In this document: positions 26,652 to 36,110 of the stretch, one piece after another
Position numbering within the stretch: the first letter of the stretch is position 1
Layout of the letters: each line of letters starts with the position of its first letter
Source: Devosia sp. LC5
GTDB lineage: Bacteria; Pseudomonadota; Alphaproteobacteria; Rhizobiales; Devosiaceae
Length of the DNA: 64,000 nucleotides
Assembly (NCBI RefSeq): GCF_000735585.1
Contig: NZ_JNNO01000006.1
Location: 58,712 to 122,711 of the forward strand
Direction of reading: 5' to 3'
Position numbers and translations under genes: made by a program
The notes under the pieces: model-generated
The model's input: only the letters and a program-made list of their open reading frames with translations
Told to the model about the DNA's origin: nothing
The model's database searches: none

Positions 26652-29600
26652 TCACTCGGCCGGGGCGTGCTTGGCTTCGGCGTCATCCGGCGCTTTGGGC
26701 AGGAACCGGCGGGCGAAGTGGGAGAAGCTGTCGATATAGGTCAGCATCACCGGCACCACGACCAGCGTCAGCGCGGTCGAGCTCAATAGCCCCCCGATCA
26801 CCGCATGGGCCATGGGCGCATTCTGCCCGCTGCCTTCATGCAGGCTCAGCGCCAGCGGCAGCATGCCGAAGATCATCGCCAGCGTCGTCATGATGATGGG
26901 CCGGAAGCGGGTGGCGCCCGCCTCGACCAGCGCCTCATAAAGGTTCCAGCCTTCGCGCACATGCTGGTTGGCGTTGTCGACGAGCAGAATGGCGTTCTTG
27001 ACCACGAGGCCCATCAGCATGATGAAGCCGATGGCCGAGAACATGTTGAGCGTCGAGCCGCCCACCAACAGCCCCAGCATCACCCCGATCAGCGCCAGCG
27101 GCAGCGACACCATGATGGCGATGGGCTGCAGGAAGCTGCCGAACTGGCTGGCCAGCACGAGATAGATGAAGATCACCGCCAGCAACAGCGCCGACCCGGC
27201 CGCCCCCGCGGTCTCGTTCAGCTCCTCGACGTCCCCGCCCATCGAGGTGCGATAGCCAACCGGCATTTCGATACTGTCCACCGCCGCCTGCAGCGCCGCC
27301 GTCACCGAACCCAGTTCGACCCCCGACAGGTTGGCCGTGACGCTGACCTGCCGTGACAGGTCCCGCCGCAGGATTTCCCCCGGCCCTTCCGATTGTACGA
27401 TCTGGGCCACCTGATCGAGCCGCACCATCGCATTGGAGCCGGTGGCCCCGCTCTGGGTAATGGGCAATGAGCCCAGCGTTTCGACATCGTCGCGCGCCCA
27501 TTCGGGCAGCCGGACGGTCACGGTGTAATTGTCGCCATTGGGGGCGGTCCAGTCGGTGACTTCCTCCCCGCCCAGCATCGGCCCCAGCGTCGAGCCGATC
27601 TGCTGCAGGTTGACGCCCAGATCGCTGGCCAGGTCCCGCTCGATCCGCACGCCCAGCACCGGCTGGGCGTCATCGAGGCTGGATTTGACATCGATCAGCC
27701 CGTCGATCGCTTCCAGCTTGGCCATCAATTGCCGCGCCAATTGGTCGAGCACGGTGAAATTGTCGCCATAGAGGATGATCGAAATCGGCGCCGAAACCCC
27801 GCCGCCCAGACCACCTGCGGCACCCACACTGGTTTCGACGCCGGGAATCTGCTGCAGCGCCAGGCGAACCGGCTCGGTCATCTGGACCGGGCTGCGGCTG
27901 CGTTCGGCTTTCTCGACCATGGAGACCACGATAGTCGCCTTGTTGTCGCCGCTCGTCGTGCCCGCATTGATCGTCGCATAGGTGCCCGCGACTTCCGGGA
28001 AGCGCTTGAGCGTCGCGTCGATCTGGCGAACCTTGCTGGCGGTATAATCGATGGACGAGCCCGTCGGGGTTTCGATATCGACCTGGAATTCCCCATTATC
28101 CGTCGCCGGCACGAATTCGACACCGACCAGCGGGAACAGGAAGAACGTGCCGATAAACGAAGCCACCGCAATGGCCAGCGTGGTCTTGCGGAACTTGAGG
28201 CACCAGCGCAGCACGCCCCGATAGCCTTCCCCGATCCATTGGAAGAAGCGATCGAACTGCGCCACCGTCCGGCCAATCGGGCCGCGCTTGGCGTCGGGAT
28301 GGGCCGCTGGGTCATACCAGACGCTGCTCATCATCGGATCGAGCGTGAAGGCGACGAAGAGCGAGATCAGCACCGCCACCGAAACGGTGACGCCAAATTG
28401 CAGGAAGAAGCGCCCCAAAATGCCTTCCATGAAGGCAACCGGCAGGAACACCGCCACGATCGACAACGTGGTTGCCAGCACGGCGAGGCCAATTTCATTG
28501 GTGCCATCGAGTGCCGCCTGCCGGTGCGATTTGCCCATATGCAGGTGCCGCATGATGTTTTCTCGCACCACGATGGCGTCGTCGATCAGAATGCCGACAG
28601 CCAGCGACAGCGCCATCAGCGTCATCATATTGAGCGTGAAGCCCAGGAAATACAGCACGATCATCGTCCCGACAATCGAGATCGGCAGGGTCAGCCCGGT
28701 AATGACGGTGGAGCGCCACGAATTGAGGAACAGGAAGACGATGAATACGGCCAGCGCCGCGCCCTCGATCAGCATGTTCTGCACCGCATGGAAGGAGTCT
28801 TCCACCGGCACGGCATTGTCGCGCACAATTTCGAGCCGCACATCGTCGGGCAATTCATCGGCCTGCATGCGGGCAATCGCCGCGCGCACATCCTCGGCAA
28901 CGCCAACCGTATTGGCGCCCTGCGTCTTGACCACGTCGATGGCCAGGGCCGGCTGGCCATTGAGCAGCGCCATGCTGGTAATGTCGGCCTGGCCATCCTC
29001 GATACTCGCCACGTCGCGCAGATAGACCGCCTGGCCGCCTTGGCGCGCCACGATGATGTCGAGGAAATCATTGGCCTGTTCGATCCGGCCCTCGACCTGG
29101 ATCGATTGCACCTGCGAGCCCTGGGTCAGCGAGCCCGCGGGCAGGTTCTGGTTTTCCTGCGCCAGCGCCTGGATCACCTGGCTGACGCCCACATTGAACG
29201 CGTTGAGCTTGTCCGGATCGACCAGCACATTGAGCTGGCGCGGCACGCCACCCACCACGGTGGCGCGGCCGACGCCAGAAATATTGGAGAGCCGGGCGAC
29301 AATGACGTCCTCGGTCAAGGCAGTCAGGTCGCGCGGCGATAGCGTTTGGGAGCTGACCGCCACCGAGATCACCGGCAATTCGGCCGGATCGAAGCGCAAC
29401 ACCTGGGCATCGCCCGCATTTTCGGGGAAGCCCGCCTCGACCGTCGCCAGCCGATCACGCACATCCTGCGCCGCGGCCTGCGAATTGACGCTCATGTCAA
29501 AGAAGATGAGTACCATGGCCTGGCCGGATTGCGAGGTGGACTGGATATTGTCCAGCCCGCCAATGGTATTGACCGCTTCTTCGATCGGTTTGACGATGTC

Positions 29601-29783
29601 GTTTTCTACCGCCTCCGGCGAGGCGCCGGGATAGCTGACCACCACCGCGACGACGGGGAAGTCGATATTGGGCAATTGCTCGATCGGCAGCCGCTGGTAG
29701 GAGTAGATGCCGAACACCAGCATGGCCACCATGATCATAGTGGCAAAGACCGGATGGTTGACGCTGATACGGGTGAGGAACAT
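26652..29783 (-). CDS. RND multidrug efflux transporter (AcrB/MexB-like, HAE1)
   Basis: Inner-membrane proton-driven pump, 1043 residues, the normal size. Twelve membrane helices with two large periplasmic loops. The N-terminus (FLTRISVNHPVFATMI, LPIEQLPNIDFP) and helix 4 with the proton-relay pair in GILIDDAIVVRENI are typical HAE1 features, as is the second half helix LMGLVVKNAILLVDNAN. It follows its adaptor gene by 3 bp. No outer-membrane TolC-like gene is nearby, so a channel encoded elsewhere must complete the pump. Confidence 0.95.
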   Translation of the reverse strand: MFLTRISVNHPVFATMIMVAMLVFGIYSYQRLPIEQLPNIDFPVVAVVVSYPGASPEAVENDIVKPIEEAVNTIGGLDNIQSTSQSGQAMVLIFFDMSVNSQAAAQDVRDRLATVEAGFPENAGDAQVLRFDPAELPVISVAVSSQTLSPRDLTALTEDVIVARLSNISGVGRATVVGGVPRQLNVLVDPDKLNAFNVGVSQVIQALAQENQNLPAGSLTQGSQVQSIQVEGRIEQANDFLDIIVARQGGQAVYLRDVASIEDGQADITSMALLNGQPALAIDVVKTQGANTVGVAEDVRAAIARMQADELPDDVRLEIVRDNAVPVEDSFHAVQNMLIEGAALAVFIVFLFLNSWRSTVITGLTLPISIVGTMIVLYFLGFTLNMMTLMALSLAVGILIDDAIVVRENIMRHLHMGKSHRQAALDGTNEIGLAVLATTLSIVAVFLPVAFMEGILGRFFLQFGVTVSVAVLISLFVAFTLDPMMSSVWYDPAAHPDAKRGPIGRTVAQFDRFFQWIGEGYRGVLRWCLKFRKTTLAIAVASFIGTFFLFPLVGVEFVPATDNGEFQVDIETPTGSSIDYTASKVRQIDATLKRFPEVAGTYATINAGTTSGDNKATIVVSMVEKAERSRSPVQMTEPVRLALQQIPGVETSVGAAGGLGGGVSAPISIILYGDNFTVLDQLARQLMAKLEAIDGLIDVKSSLDDAQPVLGVRIERDLASDLGVNLQQIGSTLGPMLGGEEVTDWTAPNGDNYTVTVRLPEWARDDVETLGSLPITQSGATGSNAMVRLDQVAQIVQSEGPGEILRRDLSRQVSVTANLSGVELGSVTAALQAAVDSIEMPVGYRTSMGGDVEELNETAGAAGSALLLAVIFIYLVLASQFGSFLQPIAIMVSLPLALIGVMLGLLVGGSTLNMFSAIGFIMLMGLVVKNAILLVDNANQHVREGWNLYEALVEAGATRFRPIIMTTLAMIFGMLPLALSLHEGSGQNAPMAHAVIGGLLSSTALTLVVVPVMLTYIDSFSHFARRFLPKAPDDAEAKHAPAE

Positions 29784-29786
29784 GGA

Positions 29787-30992
29787 TCAGTTCTCCACCA
29801 TCTCGATGCGGTCGCCCGGCTCCAGCTGGGTCAGCACTGCCGTAACGATGACGTCGCCAGCGCTAATCCCCGAAGCGATCTCGATCAGCCGTCCCGCGCT
29901 CCACTCGCCGCCCTTCTCGATGCCCTGGCGGACAACAGAATCCCCCTCAACCTTGAGCACATAGAAACCTTCGGCATCCTCGCGCACCGCCCCGCTGGGC
30001 AGCGCCAGCGCATCGGGTTGTTCGACCACTGTGATCTGGCCCACGGCGAACATGCCGCCGCGCAGCACCCCATCGGCATTGCCCAGCGTGATATAGACCG
30101 GGATCGTCCGCGTCCCGGCAGCAGCAACCGGATTGACCCGTTCCACCAAGCCCTCAAAGGTGCGGTCGGCGATGCCTTCGACCGACACGGCAACGCTCTG
30201 CCCGGGTTTGACCAATGCCCCGGCACTGACCGGCGCCGCAGCTGTCAGCTCCACCGTCGTGAGATCGACAATGGTAAAGATGGCCGTGCCCTGGGCCACC
30301 ATCTGGCCCGGCTCGACACTGCGTTCCGAAACAATGCCCGCCATGGTCGCCTTGATCGTGGCATTCTGCACGCCAATGCGCGCCGCTTCCACCTGGCCCT
30401 CGAGCGCGGCAAGATTGGCGCGCAAGGCATCAACGCTCGATTGCGCCTGCTCCAGCCCCGACGAAGCGGTCAAGCCGCGCTCGATGAGATCGGTCGTGCG
30501 CAGCAACTGGCTTTCGGCAAGCACCAGCTGCGCCCGTGTGGCGGCCGCCGTGCTGGTCTGCTGGTCGAGCTGGATGCGCAGGCTTTCGGTATCGAGCTGC
30601 ACCAGCACATCACCCTCGTTAACCGCATCGCCCGGCCGCGCCATCACGGCCACGGCGCGGGCGGAAACCTGCGAGGCCACCTGCGTCTGCCGCTGCGGCC
30701 CCAGCGAGCCGGTAACCTTGACCTGCTGCGCCAGGGTCTGCCGCGCGACCGTCGTGACTTCGGATGCGGTGACCTGCATTACCGTCTCGGCAGCAGCCGT
30801 TTCCACCGGCGGTTCGGGCGGCGGCTGCAGCATGTTGAACGCGATGAAGGCGATTATCGCCAGCACCACGAGCGCCAGCAGGATCCATGGCCAGCGGCGG
30901 CGGCGCGGCTTCTCGCCGGCCGCGATCCGCGCTGCATTGGCTTTGTCGTGTTTGCTCTGTGCCCATTCGGGCTTGGCGGCGGGAGCGGTCAT
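29787..30992 (-). CDS. RND efflux periplasmic adaptor (membrane fusion protein)
   Basis: 401 residues. A basic cytoplasmic N-terminus (residues 1-35, rich in Lys/Arg), one membrane helix (about 36-56), then the lipoyl/coiled-coil hairpin/beta-barrel layout: the lipoyl halves GDAVNEGDVLVQLD and ATIKATMAGIVSERSVEPGQMV flank a helical hairpin at ~145-215. It links the RND pump to an outer-membrane channel. First gene of the two-gene operon. Confidence 0.93.
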   Translation of the reverse strand: MTAPAAKPEWAQSKHDKANAARIAAGEKPRRRRWPWILLALVVLAIIAFIAFNMLQPPPEPPVETAAAETVMQVTASEVTTVARQTLAQQVKVTGSLGPQRQTQVASQVSARAVAVMARPGDAVNEGDVLVQLDTESLRIQLDQQTSTAAATRAQLVLAESQLLRTTDLIERGLTASSGLEQAQSSVDALRANLAALEGQVEAARIGVQNATIKATMAGIVSERSVEPGQMVAQGTAIFTIVDLTTVELTAAAPVSAGALVKPGQSVAVSVEGIADRTFEGLVERVNPVAAAGTRTIPVYITLGNADGVLRGGMFAVGQITVVEQPDALALPSGAVREDAEGFYVLKVEGDSVVRQGIEKGGEWSAGRLIEIASGISAGDVIVTAVLTQLEPGDRIEMVEN

Positions 30993-31179
30993 GGCTGGAC
31001 ACCGTCTGGTTTATGGGCCGGCTCGTCAGTGCAATGGCTGGCCTGTTGGCAAAAATCGGCAGATCAGAAATAGCGGTCGGAAGACAAGATGTCAGCGCCT
31101 GCCCTCAATTGGCACCGGCAGGCAGATCTTTTCGATCGGGACTATAATGCGATTTGCCCGCCGCGTAATAGTCGCAAGA

Positions 31180-32061
31180 TCAGCGGGCGGAAACGCAGCT
31201 GACGGTCCAGCGGCCGACCGGCTTGAACGCCTCGGCCTCGATATCGCGGCAATTGCCCTGCACGTCGAACCGCGTCCGTGTCAGCGCCACGCTGAGCGCA
31301 ATGCCCTGCACGGTGAAGCGGACGTCCATGTCATCAACCGAGACATCGGCGGTGCCATTCAACTGTACGGCGGCTTGGGCATAGCCATGCCCTTCAGCCC
31401 AGCGCATCGCCGCGATTTCGGCGGTTTGCCGCGCTTCATCCAGCCCGTTGCGCCCCTTGAAGGCGGGCAGGAAATATTGCCCGCGCGACAGGGTATCGAG
31501 AAAGGCCGGCACATCGGCCGGCGTCAGGCGCCCATAGCGGTCCCGATTGGGCATGACGATGACCGAAGGCGCGAAATGGCAGCCCCCGATATGGGTGCAT
31601 TGCAGCACCTCGAACCTGATGGGATCGGCACATGCCGCCAGCGCCTTGTAGACCGGAAAACCATAACGCGCGCAGCAGGCGTCGGTCTTGGCATCGGTGC
31701 AGCACAAAATGACCTGACGCTCAAAAAACGCACCCGGCAGCGCCTGTCCCTCGCCCCACGCGATGATAAGCGCGGCTGCTTCCGCCTGATCGGCCGGGAC
31801 ATAGCGGCGTCCATCGGGAAACGAAAGCAGCTCCAGTTCCGGCCCGTCTCCACTATCGACCAGCCCGACATAACGGCCATGGCCCATGCTCGCCTTCATG
31901 GCGCCCTGCAGCGCCTCGCTCATATCGGCGGCCATATAGCGCGGCCGCCGCCATTTGCCCTTGGGCCAGCGGATGAACAAATGCCGTTCGGCCAGCGCCC
32001 CCATGCCCTCCTGGGGTTCGCCCTTGGCAATCGCCAGATCGGTGCAGAACAGGCGGACCAT
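31180..32061 (-). CDS. Sucrase/ferredoxin-like protein (thioredoxin-fold [2Fe-2S])
   Basis: 293 residues. The cysteine-rich core reads C120-C121-T-D-A-K-T-D-A-C129-C130 with ARYGFPVYKAL after it, then C155-T-H-I-G-G-C161-H-F-A-P and MPNRDRYGRL, the pattern of the Suc_Fer-like family, whose members bind a [2Fe-2S] cluster in a thioredoxin-like fold. Cytoplasmic. Its ATG overlaps the stop codon of the siderophore binding protein gene (TAATG), so the two are translationally coupled. I infer a role in reducing the imported ferric siderophore and releasing iron; the sequence alone does not prove it. Last gene of its operon. Confidence 0.82.
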   Translation of the reverse strand: MVRLFCTDLAIAKGEPQEGMGALAERHLFIRWPKGKWRRPRYMAADMSEALQGAMKASMGHGRYVGLVDSGDGPELELLSFPDGRRYVPADQAEAAALIIAWGEGQALPGAFFERQVILCCTDAKTDACCARYGFPVYKALAACADPIRFEVLQCTHIGGCHFAPSVIVMPNRDRYGRLTPADVPAFLDTLSRGQYFLPAFKGRNGLDEARQTAEIAAMRWAEGHGYAQAAVQLNGTADVSVDDMDVRFTVQGIALSVALTRTRFDVQGNCRDIEAEAFKPVGRWTVSCVSAR

Positions 32062-32978
32062 TATTGGGCGAGCGGCGGCAGGGTCACGCCATAGATGTCG
32101 GCCAGATCGTCGAGCATCATATAGGCGCAGTAAATGCCGCCACCGGCATTCCACGCCAATTCGCCCACGCGCTGCGCCTTGCCTGCCTTCACCGCCTCCA
32201 GATTGAGCCAGAGCGGGTCGGCCAGCCACTCATCCATATTGGCCTTGTCCTCGGCATTGTCGTTATCCGAGGAGAAATAGAAAATACGATCGCCCGCCAT
32301 TTCGGGAATGCGTTCCTTCTGCACCTCGGTGAAGGTCTCGGTAAAGTCCTGCGCCGGCGGACGCTTGAACCCGACCAGATCCAGCACCACGCCGGGGAAG
32401 CTGCCGCGGAAATAAAGCCGCGTGCGCGACGGGGAGAAGCGCACCAGCGAAATCTCCTCGTTGACACCATCGCCGATCGCGGTGGCCAGCGCCTTGGCGC
32501 GGGTTTCAAGCGCGGCCACGTTCTGGGCGGCCTCGTCGCCCAGGCCCAGCACCTCGCCATAGAACTGGTAATTCTTGAGCCAGCTTTCCCCGATGGTTTC
32601 CGACATCACCGTCGGCGCGATGGCCGAAAGTTGCTCATAAATCTTTTCCTGGCGCACCTTGGTGCCGATGATCAGGTCGGGTTCGAGCGAAGCCACCAGT
32701 TCGAGATTGATCGCCGTCTCGGTGCCCAGTGACACGGCATCGCCGAGCAAGGGCAGCAGGTGCGCATAGAAGGGATCGGCGTCCCAGCTTTGCGCCGCGC
32801 CGACCGGCACCACGCCCAGATGCAGCAGCGCTTCGGTGCCTTCATTGGTCAGGATCACCACGCGCTGCGGCTGGTCGGGCACTTCGGTCGTGCCCATGGC
32901 GTGGGTAATTTCCCGCGCCTGCGCGCTCGATAGCATCAGGGCCGCAAGCAGGCCGGCAGAGAACAGGTGCTTCAACAT
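32061..32978 (-). CDS. Ferric-siderophore ABC binding protein, copy 2
   Basis: Periplasmic receptor of the FecB/FhuD fold, 305 residues, signal peptide about 1-21. After cleavage it begins REITHAMGTTEVPDQPQRVV. It is a clear paralogue of the neighbour at 33,039-33,959: the same start block, NEGTEALL, LEPDLIIG, QEKIYEQLSAIAPTVMSE and IPE(M/F)xGDR(I/L)F are shared. Separated from copy 1 by a terminator-like hairpin. Probably an alternative receptor for a different ferric chelate using the same permeases. Confidence 0.92.
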   Translation of the reverse strand: MLKHLFSAGLLAALMLSSAQAREITHAMGTTEVPDQPQRVVILTNEGTEALLHLGVVPVGAAQSWDADPFYAHLLPLLGDAVSLGTETAINLELVASLEPDLIIGTKVRQEKIYEQLSAIAPTVMSETIGESWLKNYQFYGEVLGLGDEAAQNVAALETRAKALATAIGDGVNEEISLVRFSPSRTRLYFRGSFPGVVLDLVGFKRPPAQDFTETFTEVQKERIPEMAGDRIFYFSSDNDNAEDKANMDEWLADPLWLNLEAVKAGKAQRVGELAWNAGGGIYCAYMMLDDLADIYGVTLPPLAQ

Positions 32979-33001
32979 GGATCAGCTCGTGTAGGAACAG
33001 C

Positions 33002-33030
33002 AAAAGGCCACCCGCTCGTCGCGGATGGCC
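33002..33030 (-). terminator. Terminator-like hairpin between the two siderophore receptors
   Basis: On the minus strand a 10-bp stem with one G-U type pair, a GACGA loop, then four T residues. It follows the copy-1 stop codon by 9 bp and would end or attenuate transcription before copy 2, making expression of the second receptor and the ferredoxin-like gene weaker or conditional. Confidence 0.75.
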
Positions 33031-33038
33031 ATGGATCG

Positions 33039-33959
33039 TTAGCGGGTGGATGCCAGCCCATAGTGCTTTTCGACATCGTCGAGCAGCAGGTTGGCGGCGA
33101 TGACGCCCCCGGCGGTGTTCCAGATCGTGTCGGAAACGGCATAGGCCTTGCCGGCCTTGACCACGGCCAGGTTCTGCCACAGCGGGTCGGCGGTCCACTC
33201 GGCTGCCACTTTCTCGGCAACGCCGTCGCCCACTTCGTAGACGAAGTAGAACAGGCGATCGCCCTCGAATTCGGGAATGCGCTCCTTGCCCACATCGTCG
33301 GCAAATTCCGGCTTGTCCTGGGCAGCGGGACGCTTGAAGCCGATCTCGCCGAGAATCAGGCCGGCAAAGGTGTCGCGATAATAGATCCGGGTCATGCCGG
33401 ACATGAACCGCACCAGCGAAACCTTCTCTTCCAGCAGCGGGCCGGCTTCTTCGGCGATCTTGGCGACGCGTGCGTCGAATGCCTCGAGTGCCGCCTTGCC
33501 CTCGGCGCCCTTGCCGGCCGCGTCGGTGTAAAGCGCCAGATTGATCTTCCAGTCGCCACGCAGTCGTTCCGACATCACCGTCGGGGCAATCGCGGACAAC
33601 TGATCGTAAATCTTCTCCTGGCGTGTCTTGTTGCCGATGATCAGATCGGGCTGCAGCGCGGCGATGGCCTCGAGATTGATCGCCGATTCCTCGCCGACCA
33701 CGGTGACGTCGGCCATGTCGGCAGCGATATGGTCGTACCAAGGCTCGCCAACCCAGGAGCGCACAGCACCAACGGGCTTGATGCCGACCGCGAGCAGGGC
33801 CTCGGTGCCCTCATTGGTCAAAATGACGATCCGCTGGGGGCTATCGGGAATCTCGGTCGTGCCCATGGCGTGGGTGATTTCGCGGGCCATGGCGCCCGGC
33901 GCGAGCGCCAGAAGGGCGGCGCAAGCCATCGCCGAAAGTGTGTTGCGAAGAGTGGACAT
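33039..33959 (-). CDS. Ferric-siderophore ABC binding protein, copy 1
   Basis: FecB/FhuD-type periplasmic receptor, 306 residues, signal peptide about 1-25 (LSAMACAALLALAPGAMA). The mature start REITHAMGTTEIPDSPQRIVIL and the helical linker between two lobes are typical of class III binding proteins. Divergent from the FecCD permeases by 130 bp, so receptor and permease/ATPase genes share a regulatory region. Confidence 0.93.
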   Translation of the reverse strand: MSTLRNTLSAMACAALLALAPGAMAREITHAMGTTEIPDSPQRIVILTNEGTEALLAVGIKPVGAVRSWVGEPWYDHIAADMADVTVVGEESAINLEAIAALQPDLIIGNKTRQEKIYDQLSAIAPTVMSERLRGDWKINLALYTDAAGKGAEGKAALEAFDARVAKIAEEAGPLLEEKVSLVRFMSGMTRIYYRDTFAGLILGEIGFKRPAAQDKPEFADDVGKERIPEFEGDRLFYFVYEVGDGVAEKVAAEWTADPLWQNLAVVKAGKAYAVSDTIWNTAGGVIAANLLLDDVEKHYGLASTR

Positions 33960-34006
33960 GACAATCCTAAATCTTGACAGGAGGGATCAGAAAATGGTCT
34001 GGGCAA

Positions 34007-34038
34007 ACAGTCAGAATTTAGTATGACTGTCAATATCA
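34007..34038. promoter_or_regulatory. Dyad and TGA-N9-TCA match in the siderophore divergent promoter
   Basis: ACAGTCA-N10-TGACTGT (34007-34030) is a perfect 7-bp dyad. Overlapping it, TGA-N9-TCA (34024-34038) matches the minimal IRO-box pattern bound by the iron regulator RirA in Hyphomicrobiales. The pattern is short and can occur by chance, but the place, between divergent iron-uptake genes, is right. Confidence 0.5.
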
Positions 34039-34089
34039 GCTTATTGGTCTTTTGCCCTGTCCGACATTGCGCGCGCCCCTTCCCGTCCC

Positions 34090-35079
34090 ATGCCCGCCGC
34101 CCTGCCGTTTCCGGTAGTCTGGGTGGGGCTCGTCATTGCCCTGCTTGCCGCCATGCTGATGAGCCTGACGTTGGGCTTCAGGCTCTATGGGCTCGATCAG
34201 GTCTGGCAGGCTCTGTTTGCCTTTGATGGCTCGGAAACCGCCGTCGTCATCTCCAATCTGCGATTGCCCCGCGCGGTCCTCGCGCCATTGGTCGGTGCCG
34301 GGCTCGCCATTGCCGGCGTCATCGTGCAGACCCTGTCGCGCAATCGCATCGCCTCGCCCGACACGCTGGGCCTCAATGCCGGGGCGTCGCTCGCCGTGGT
34401 GGTCGCCAGTACCGCGCTTGGCGTCGGCTCCCTGCTCGGGCTGTCGCTATCGGCAGCGCTCGGCGCCTTGCTGACCAGCTTTCTGGTTTTCGCCATTGCG
34501 GCCGGGGCAGGGGGCCTGTCGCCCATTCGCATCGTGCTGATCGGCGTCACCATTGCCGGCCTTGGCCATTCCATCGTTGAAATCATCCTCACCACCAATG
34601 AAGCCCAGCTGCAGCAATTGCTGTTCTGGCTCTCGGGTTCGTTTGTCGACCGGCCCATGACTCTGGCCCAGACCGGTGGACCGATCATTCTCATCGGCGC
34701 CGCCCTGGCGCTGGTGCTGCATCGCGCGCTCGACGCCCTGCAAGCCGACGATTCCACCGCGACCAGCCTCGGCGTGCCGCTGGCTCTGGTGCGCGGCGGC
34801 AGCTTCGTGTCGGTGGCGCTGCTCACCGGCGCCGCCGTTTCCATGGCCGGCCCCGTTACCTTTGTCGGCCTCGTCGTGCCCCATGCCGCGCGCCGCCTTG
34901 TCGGTCTGCGCCACGCCCGCCAGATTCCCGCTGCTGCCCTGCTCGGCGCCATCTATGCGACGCTGGCCGACGTCGCCGCGCGCTTCCTCATCTATCCGGT
35001 CGAAGCCCCTGTGGGCGCCATCACCGCCGTGGTGGGCGGCGTGGTCCTCCTCGTCCTGCTCAAGCGGAGGGCAGCATGA
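34090..35079 (+). CDS. Ferric-siderophore ABC permease, FecCD family (first)
   Basis: Inner-membrane permease, 329 residues with about ten hydrophobic helices. FecCD signature blocks are seen: LRLPRAVLAPLVGAGLAIAG, ASPDTLGLNAGAS, and GPVTFVGLVVPHAARRLVG. Works as a heterodimer with the next gene product, which overlaps by 4 bp. ATG at 34090 follows a weak ribosome site. Confidence 0.93.
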   Translation: MPAALPFPVVWVGLVIALLAAMLMSLTLGFRLYGLDQVWQALFAFDGSETAVVISNLRLPRAVLAPLVGAGLAIAGVIVQTLSRNRIASPDTLGLNAGASLAVVVASTALGVGSLLGLSLSAALGALLTSFLVFAIAAGAGGLSPIRIVLIGVTIAGLGHSIVEIILTTNEAQLQQLLFWLSGSFVDRPMTLAQTGGPIILIGAALALVLHRALDALQADDSTATSLGVPLALVRGGSFVSVALLTGAAVSMAGPVTFVGLVVPHAARRLVGLRHARQIPAAALLGAIYATLADVAARFLIYPVEAPVGAITAVVGGVVLLVLLKRRAA

Positions 35080-36110
35080 GCGGCCTCACCTCCAACCTCG
35101 CCCCGGCGCGCGCGCCAATGGTGCTCGCTATCATGGCGCTGGCCTTCGTGCTGCTCGCGCTCAGCGGCGTCGCCTTTGGCTCCACCTGGATCCCGCTCGA
35201 CCAGGTGACCAGGGTCATCCTGGGCGCCGGCGAGAAAACCCAGAACCTGATCGTGCTGCAATTGCGCCTGCCGCGCGTGGTTATCGCCGCCTTGGCTGGC
35301 GGCGGCATGGCGGCGGCGGGCTTCCTCTTGCAAAAGATCACCCGCAATTCGCTGGCCTCCCCCGGCGTGCTGGGCGTCATCGACGGCGCGGCTTTAGGCG
35401 TTGTCATTTTCCTGGCCCTGCTCTCCAACGAATCCAATTCGCTGGTCACCTCCATCGCCTACCAGCCGGTAGCGGCGACGCTGGGCGCACTTGCCGCCAT
35501 CTCGCTGGTCTTCATCCTGTCGGGCCGCCAGGCCTCCTCCGCCATTCGCCTGCTGCTCTTCGGCATTGCCATTGCCGCGGTGGCCAAGGCGGTCACCATC
35601 GTCATGATGCTGATCGGCCCGATCTATCGCACCAGCCAGGCCGCGCGCTGGATTGCCGGGGCGGTCAACGAAATCAACTGGAGCGAAATCCAGGTCACCG
35701 CACTCGCCATGCTGCCGCTGCTGCTGCTGGCCCTGATCGCCGCCCGCAAGCTGCCGCCAGCGGATCTCGATGAAGTCTCCGCCCGCGGCGTCGGCCTCGA
35801 TCTGCCGGCTTTCCGCGTGCTGGTCTTCGCGCTCGCGGCGGCACTGACCTCGGTATCGGTCGCCTTTGTGGGCGGGGTCGGCTTTATCGGCCTGATGGCG
35901 CCCCATCTGGCGCGCCTCCTGGTCGGCCGCAATGTCTATGCCGGCCTTGTCGGCAGCTTCCTGCTCGGCGCCATCATGCTGGTCGCGGCCGATCTGATCG
36001 TGCGGGTGGCCTTTGCCCCCATCGAAGTTCCCGCCGGCACGGTGACTGCGGTCATCGGCGCACCCTATTTCCTCTTCTTGCTGATGGGCAGGCAACGCCA
36101 TGACGGATAG
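35076..36110 (+). CDS. Ferric-siderophore ABC permease, FecCD family (second)
   Basis: 344 residues, the second half of the FecCD heterodimer. LRLPRVVIAALAGGGMAAAG, ASPGVLGVIDGAALG, and GGVGFIGLMAPHLARLLVG are present. ATGA overlap with the preceding permease; the ATPase gene starts 11 bp inside its end. Confidence 0.93.
   Translation: MSGLTSNLAPARAPMVLAIMALAFVLLALSGVAFGSTWIPLDQVTRVILGAGEKTQNLIVLQLRLPRVVIAALAGGGMAAAGFLLQKITRNSLASPGVLGVIDGAALGVVIFLALLSNESNSLVTSIAYQPVAATLGALAAISLVFILSGRQASSAIRLLLFGIAIAAVAKAVTIVMMLIGPIYRTSQAARWIAGAVNEINWSEIQVTALAMLPLLLLALIAARKLPPADLDEVSARGVGLDLPAFRVLVFALAAALTSVSVAFVGGVGFIGLMAPHLARLLVGRNVYAGLVGSFLLGAIMLVAADLIVRVAFAPIEVPAGTVTAVIGAPYFLFLLMGRQRHDG

Noticed and set aside
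27729..29342. 537-codon plus-strand frame opposite the RND pump
   Set aside because: Arg/His/Asp-rich shadow of a conserved 1043-residue transporter.
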